Shown: positions 6,175 through 9,570 of the stretch, in pieces | Numbering within the stretch: the stretch's first letter is position 1 | How the letters are laid out: each line of letters begins with the position of its first letter | Notes under the pieces: model-generated | The model's input: only the letters and a program-made list of their open reading frames with translations | Told to the model about the DNA's origin: nothing | The model's database searches: none | From: JBGPGW01 sp046349515 | GTDB taxonomy: Bacteria; Pseudomonadota; Alphaproteobacteria; CADEGL01 | Length of the DNA stretch: 9,570 bases | Direction: 5' to 3' | Assembly (NCBI GenBank): GCA_046349515.1 | Contig: JAXMCE010000032.1 | Location: 1-9,570, forward strand | Program-made: the position numbers and the translations under genes

Positions 6175-7758
6175 GTGTCGTCCACGCTGCGTCAGGCCGC
6201 GGAAGCGAGCAATGCCTGGCCGTTCCAGGAAGCGCGCAAACTCGTCGAGCGCCTGGGCGGCAAGCCCCCGGCCAAGGGTTATCTCCTGTTCGAGACCGGC
6301 TATGGCCCCTCGGGCTTGCCTCACATCGGGACCTTCGGCGAGGTCGTGCGGACGACCATGGTGCGCCACGCCTTCGCCCTTCTTACCGACACGCCATCCC
6401 GTCTCTTCGCCTTCTCCGACGACATGGACGGTCTCCGCCGCGTGCCCGACAACGTCCCGCAGCAGGAGATGATGAAGGGATTTCTCGGGCGACCGCTGAC
6501 GGCGATTCCCGATCCCTTCGGCACGCATGAGAGCTTCGGTCACCACAACAACGCGCGGCTTCGCGCCTTCCTCGACGCGTTCGGCTTCGAGTACGAGTTC
6601 AAGAGCTCGACCGACTACTATCGAAGCGGTCAGTTCGACGCGACGCTGCTCCGCGTTCTGGCAGCCTATGACCAGGTCATGGCGATCATGCTGCCCTCGC
6701 TCCGCGCCGAGCGCCAGCAGACCTACAGCCCCTTTCTGCCCGTCTCGCCCAAGACGGGCCGCGTGCTCCAGGTCCCCATCCTCGAGCGCGACGCGAAGGC
6801 AGGTACGGTCGTCTTCCGCGACGAAGATGAATCGCTGACCGAAGTCCCGGTCACCGGCGGTCACTGCAAGCTGCAATGGAAGGTCGACTGGGCGATGCGC
6901 TGGGTCGCGCTCGATGTCGACTACGAGATGTCGGGGAAAGACCTCATCGATTCAGTGCGCCTGTCGAGCCAGATCGCGCGGGCGCTTGGCGCCCGGCCGC
7001 CCGAGGGATTCACTTACGAGCTGTTCCTCGATGAGCACGGCGAGAAAATCTCGAAGTCGAAGGGCAACGGCCTCTCGGTCGACGAATGGCTGGCCTACGC
7101 GCCGCCGGAGAGTCTCTCCTACTTCATGTATCAGCAGCCGCGGCGCGCGAAGCGCCTTTACTTCGACGTCATTCCGCGGCAGGTGGACGAGTATCTCTCA
7201 TCGCTCGAGAAGTTCCCGCGGCAAAGCGAGTCGGAGCGGCTCGACAATCCCGTCTGGCACATCCATGGCGGCCGCCCGCCGAGCGAGGCCGTGCCGGTGA
7301 GCTTCGGCCTCCTCCTGAATCTCGCGAGCGTCTGCAACTCGGAGGACAAGTCGATCCTTTGGGGCTTCGTCAGCCGTTACGCGCCCGAGGCGCGGCCGGA
7401 GACGCACCGTCTTCTCGATCGCCTGCTCGACTATGCCGTCGCCTACTACCGGGACTTCGTGAAGCCGGCGAAGCGCTACCGGGCGCCGAGCGAGATGGAG
7501 CGCGCGGCCCTCGACGATCTCGTCGGGGCGCTATCGGCAATGCCGCGGGCGGCAGACGCCGAGGCCATCCAAAACGAAGTCTACGAGGTGGGGAAGCGCC
7601 ATCCCTTCCCGGACCTCCGGGCGTGGTTCCAGTCGCTTTACGAGATCCTGCTCGGCCAGACGCAAGGCCCGCGCATGGGCTCGTTCATCGCGCTCTACGG
7701 CCGGCAGGAAATGGTCGAGCGCGTGCGCAAGGTGCTGGCCGGAGAGGCGCTGGCCTGA
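6175..7758 (+). CDS. lysK: Lysyl-tRNA synthetase, class I
   Basis: This 527-residue enzyme charges tRNA-Lys with lysine, using a class I Rossmann catalytic domain rather than the class II fold of E. coli LysS. The HIGH-type motif reads PHIGTFGE (HIGT at 50-53) and follows FETGYGPSGLP. The KMSKS-type motif is KISKS (291-295, in EKISKSKGNGLS). Other family segments are SDDMDGLR, the DWAMRW region and MYQQPRRAKRLYFDVIP. The C-terminal half is the helical anticodon-binding region. Length is normal for bacterial class I LysRS (about 520-550). The frame extends upstream to an ATG at 6109. However, a strong AAGGAG (6160-6165) lies inside that extension and directly abuts an ATG at 6166. The GTG at 6175 has good spacing (9 nt) and gives a typical beginning, SSTLRQAAEASNAWPF. 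A TTG at 6169 is another option. It is divergent from the helicase gene and stands alone. Confidence 0.95.
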   Translation: MSSTLRQAAEASNAWPFQEARKLVERLGGKPPAKGYLLFETGYGPSGLPHIGTFGEVVRTTMVRHAFALLTDTPSRLFAFSDDMDGLRRVPDNVPQQEMMKGFLGRPLTAIPDPFGTHESFGHHNNARLRAFLDAFGFEYEFKSSTDYYRSGQFDATLLRVLAAYDQVMAIMLPSLRAERQQTYSPFLPVSPKTGRVLQVPILERDAKAGTVVFRDEDESLTEVPVTGGHCKLQWKVDWAMRWVALDVDYEMSGKDLIDSVRLSSQIARALGARPPEGFTYELFLDEHGEKISKSKGNGLSVDEWLAYAPPESLSYFMYQQPRRAKRLYFDVIPRQVDEYLSSLEKFPRQSESERLDNPVWHIHGGRPPSEAVPVSFGLLLNLASVCNSEDKSILWGFVSRYAPEARPETHRLLDRLLDYAVAYYRDFVKPAKRYRAPSEMERAALDDLVGALSAMPRAADAEAIQNEVYEVGKRHPFPDLRAWFQSLYEILLGQTQGPRMGSFIALYGRQEMVERVRKVLAGEALA

Positions 7759-7773
7759 TCTGCGCGGCCGCGC
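7759..7773. terminator. GC palindrome between convergent stop codons
   Basis: The 15-nt gap between the lysK and aminotransferase stop codons is almost filled by the perfect 12-bp palindrome GCGCGGCCGCGC (7762-7773). As RNA it could fold only into a tiny GCGC stem with a GGCC loop. There is no U-tract. The position fits a shared end point for two convergent transcripts, but in such GC-rich DNA the palindrome may be chance. Confidence 0.15.
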
Positions 7774-8619
7774 TCAGCGCCGGCCCTGGCCCTTTGCAAA
7801 GGTCATGTAGAGCTCGCGCGCTCGCTTCATCATGGGACCCGGTTGGAGGTCGCGATTCTCGATGCGGACGGCGGGCAGCACTTTGTCGAGATTGCCGGTG
7901 CTGAAGACCTCGTCGGCCTCGAGCACGTCGTCGAACGTCACCGAGCGCTCGGCGACCTCGATTCCGTCGTCGCGGAGAAGCTGCATGACCCGGCGCCGCG
8001 TGACGCCATTGAGGAAAGTGCGGTTGTAGACAGGCGTCTGGACCACGCCGTTCTTGGCGAGGAACAGGTTTGCCGTGGCGAACTCGGCGACATGGCTGTT
8101 GGGGTCGAGCAGGATCGCCGTCGTATAGCCGCGCGCCTGGGCCTCGCGGATCGCGCGACCCGCATTGGGATAGAGGCACGCCGCCTTGGCCTCCGTCGGC
8201 GCCATGTCGGGCGCGGGGCGGCGGTAGCGCGAGAGGCAGGCCGTGAAGCCGGTCGGCTTCGCCATCGGCCGCTCGAGGATGACCAAGGTGAAGCGCGTCG
8301 AGTCGGGTTCGAGGAGGACGAATCCGTCCTCGGCGTGGAACATGGCACGGATATAGAGTTCGGACTCGCGTGGGAACTTGACGATGCCCTCCCACGCGAT
8401 GTCCTCGATCTCGCGCGCCGTCAACATGGGCTTCAATCCCATGACATGGGCGGAGGCGATCAGTCTCTCGCAATGCCGGTCGAGGTCGGGCGCCACGCCA
8501 TTCCAGGAGCGCGCCGCGTCGAAGACGGCGGTCGCCATCCAGACCGACTGCGTGATGGGGCCCATGATGGGCACGTTCTCCTCATGCCAGACGCCGTCGA
8601 TGTATACGAGGCTTTTCAT
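7774..8619 (-). CDS. ilvE: PLP fold-type IV aminotransferase, probably branched-chain amino acid aminotransferase
   Basis: This 281-residue enzyme is of the class IV aminotransferase family (IlvE, D-amino acid aminotransferase, PabC). The probable PLP-binding lysine is K145 in the TEAKAACLYPN segment. The glutamate facing the PLP ring nitrogen is E179 in DPNSHVAEFATANLF. The FLNGVTRRRV (202-211) and EADEVFSTGN (234-243) segments are characteristic of the fold. The likely reaction is reversible transamination of Leu, Ile and Val with 2-oxoglutarate in the cytoplasm. The STGN sequence replaces the SGTAAE of E. coli IlvE, so substrate preference is not settled, and a D-amino acid or other class IV aminotransferase is possible. 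The ATG at 8619 is preceded by GGAG with 7-nt spacing (minus strand, read from GAGGGAG). It gives the usual start MKSLVYIDG, whereas an upstream in-frame ATG at 8667 would add an Arg-rich tail. It converges with lysK and diverges from pyrD. Confidence 0.85.
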   Translation of the reverse strand: MKSLVYIDGVWHEENVPIMGPITQSVWMATAVFDAARSWNGVAPDLDRHCERLIASAHVMGLKPMLTAREIEDIAWEGIVKFPRESELYIRAMFHAEDGFVLLEPDSTRFTLVILERPMAKPTGFTACLSRYRRPAPDMAPTEAKAACLYPNAGRAIREAQARGYTTAILLDPNSHVAEFATANLFLAKNGVVQTPVYNRTFLNGVTRRRVMQLLRDDGIEVAERSVTFDDVLEADEVFSTGNLDKVLPAVRIENRDLQPGPMMKRARELYMTFAKGQGRR

Positions 8620-8731
8620 GCCATTTCTCCCTCGCGCGAGGCTGACGCGACCGCGGTTGGCGCGCACCCAGCGCCGCGTACGACCGACCGGCGCCTTCGT
8701 CTTGCGCCCGTGGTGATGGGCGGCAGGAATG

Positions 8732-8747
8732 CTATACGACTATACGA
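8732..8747. repeat. Perfect tandem octamer CTATACGA x2 in the ilvE/pyrD spacer
   Basis: Two adjacent copies of CTATACGA (8732-8739 and 8740-8747) form an AT-rich island inside a GC-rich 221-nt divergent intergenic region. The island gives -10-like hexamers on both strands: TATAGT on the minus strand at 8744-8739 and TACGAT on the plus strand at 8743-8748. No good -35 lies at 16-18 nt from either. It could be a core promoter or a regulator-binding site for one or both flanking genes. I see no other clear structure in 8620-8769. Confidence 0.35.
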
Positions 8748-8769
8748 TATTGCGGGGGACCGGTAGGCG

Positions 8770-8844
8770 ATGTCGAGCAGCAGGGTCGCGAGGGATGATT
8801 CCCGGTGCTTGGTCCCATGGCGGCCGAGGGACGCGATGTCGTGA
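8770..8844 (+). CDS. Possible 24-codon leader ORF overlapping the pyrD start
   Basis: An ATG at 8770 opens a 24-codon frame beginning MSSSRVARDDSR and ending in TGA at 8842-8844. The stop overlaps the preferred pyrD GTG start (8841-8843) as GTGA, a geometry compatible with translational coupling. Its own ribosome binding site is poor, since TAGG lies too close to the ATG. It has no run of codons tied to pyrimidine control and I see no attenuator. A chance ORF is more likely than not. Confidence 0.15.
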   Translation: MSSSRVARDDSRCLVPWRPRDAMS

Positions 8845-9570
8845 TCGATCCTTATCGCATGATCGGCCCGCTGCTTCGGCGCCTGCCGCCGGAGTGCGCC
8901 CATCGCCTGTCGATCCGTGCTCTTGCGTCGGGCCTGCCGTGGCCAGGACAGCGCGCGGACGACCCCATGCTCTCGATCCGATTGTGGGATCGCGATTTTT
9001 CGAATCCGCTGGGGCTTGCGGCCGGATACGACAAGGACGCCGAGGTCCCGCGTGCGGCGCTGCGGCTCGGATTTGCCTTCGTCGAGATCGGCACGGTCAC
9101 GCCGCGTCCGCAGCCGGGCAATCCGCGTCCACGGCTGTTCCGTCTCATCGAAGACGAAGCGGTGATCAACCGCATGGGGTTCAACAGCGGTGGGCTCGAA
9201 GCCGCGGCGGGGCGGCTCGGGCAACTCCGCGCGGATGGCCGCGCCGTGCCGGGCTTCATCGGCGCCAACGTCGGCAAGAATCGCGACAGCGAGGATGCCG
9301 CGGCCGACTATGCGGCGGGCGCCGCCCGGCTCGCGCCGCTGGTCGACTACCTCGTCATCAACGTCTCTTCGCCCAACACGCCCGGCTTGCGCGAGCTGCA
9401 GCGCCGGTCGGCGCTTCTCGACTTGATCGCAGAGGTGCGGCGCGCGATCGCCGATGTGCGGCCGTACCCGCCGCTCCTCGTCAAAGTGGCTCCCGACCTG
9501 TCACCGGACGAGCGTGGCGATATCGCGGCCGTCGCCGAGGAGGCGGCGGTCGACGGCCTCATCATCGGCA
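8841..9570 (+). CDS. pyrD: Dihydroorotate dehydrogenase (quinone), class 2, 5' part (3' end outside window)
   Basis: The frame is open to the right edge, with 243 complete codons of an expected 340-360. The enzyme oxidises dihydroorotate to orotate and passes electrons via FMN to the quinone pool at the membrane. The N-terminus carries the class 2 amphipathic helices (MIGPLLRRLPPECAHRLS). Then come NPLGLAAGYDKDAE, EIGTVTPRPQPGNPRPRLFR, NRMGFNSGG, GANVGKN and NVSSPNTPGLRELQ. S177 in that last motif matches the catalytic serine of class 2 enzymes (S175 in E. coli), and LLVKVAPDLS follows. Start choice is uncertain. The GTG at 8841 has GAGGG 10 nt upstream and gives an offset of two residues from E. 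coli at both the AH motif and the catalytic serine. ATG at 8817 (no ribosome site) and ATG at 8859 are alternatives. An in-frame TGA at 8796-8798 limits extension. It is divergent from ilvE. Confidence 0.93.
   Translation, partial: MIDPYRMIGPLLRRLPPECAHRLSIRALASGLPWPGQRADDPMLSIRLWDRDFSNPLGLAAGYDKDAEVPRAALRLGFAFVEIGTVTPRPQPGNPRPRLFRLIEDEAVINRMGFNSGGLEAAAGRLGQLRADGRAVPGFIGANVGKNRDSEDAAADYAAGAARLAPLVDYLVINVSSPNTPGLRELQRRSALLDLIAEVRRAIADVRPYPPLLVKVAPDLSPDERGDIAAVAEEAAVDGLIIG

Noticed and set aside
8620..8667. Upstream start for the aminotransferase at ATG 8667
   Set aside because: It adds an Arg-rich tail, while GGAG with proper spacing and a family-typical N-terminus support ATG 8619.
7843..8766. 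307-codon plus-strand frame
   Set aside because: Antisense shadow of the aminotransferase gene, with no plausible domain or ribosome site.
1..9570. Mobile element, CRISPR array, toxin-antitoxin or defence island
   Set aside because: No transposase, integrase, regular repeat array or defence-type gene pair is present. The only superficially defence-like gene, the PP-loop CC..CxxC protein, aligns with CysD rather than DndC and has no dnd neighbours.

Overview
The window is GC-rich chromosomal DNA with densely packed, ordinary-looking genes. It most resembles an aerobic alphaproteobacterium (Rhodospirillales or Hyphomicrobiales-like). The grounds are a Cox15/CtaA heme A synthase for an aa3-type oxidase, a class I lysyl-tRNA synthetase, a quinone-type dihydroorotate dehydrogenase, a PdeM-type ligase-associated phosphoesterase, and a long DinG-like helicase with an N-terminal extension. 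Lineage is inferred from gene content, not from a marker gene. I see no tRNA, rRNA, CRISPR array, transposase, integrase or att-like repeat.

Layout. At the left edge, the 3' part of a PdeM-type metallophosphoesterase (+) ends 6 nt from a convergent secreted DUF6134-like protein (-, 433-1086). Upstream of that on the same strand lies heme A synthase (-, 1168-2253). Its ATG shares the tetranucleotide CATG with the ATG of a divergent CysD-like PP-loop protein (+, 2252-3052). That protein converges on a DinG/XPD-type iron-sulfur helicase (-, 3080-5839). A possible 57-codon upstream ORF (5836-6009) overlaps the helicase start as ATGA. A divergent spacer then leads to class I lysyl-tRNA synthetase (+, 6175-7758). 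That gene converges on a fold-type IV, branched-chain-type aminotransferase (-, 7774-8619). A 221-nt divergent spacer carries a perfect tandem octamer and is followed by pyrD (+, from 8841), which runs off the right edge.

How the genes relate. These are mostly unrelated housekeeping functions arranged as alternating divergent and convergent pairs. Only the heme A synthase and DUF6134 genes look like a same-strand transcription unit. The most interesting item is the CysD-like protein. It has the CysD-type PP-loop and general layout, but also a CC...CxxC cysteine set like the [4Fe-4S] ligands of APS reductase. It lacks the APS-reductase catalytic C-terminal cysteine and has no CysN, CysC, CysH or CysI neighbour in view. 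It therefore may not be a standard ATP-sulfurylase subunit.
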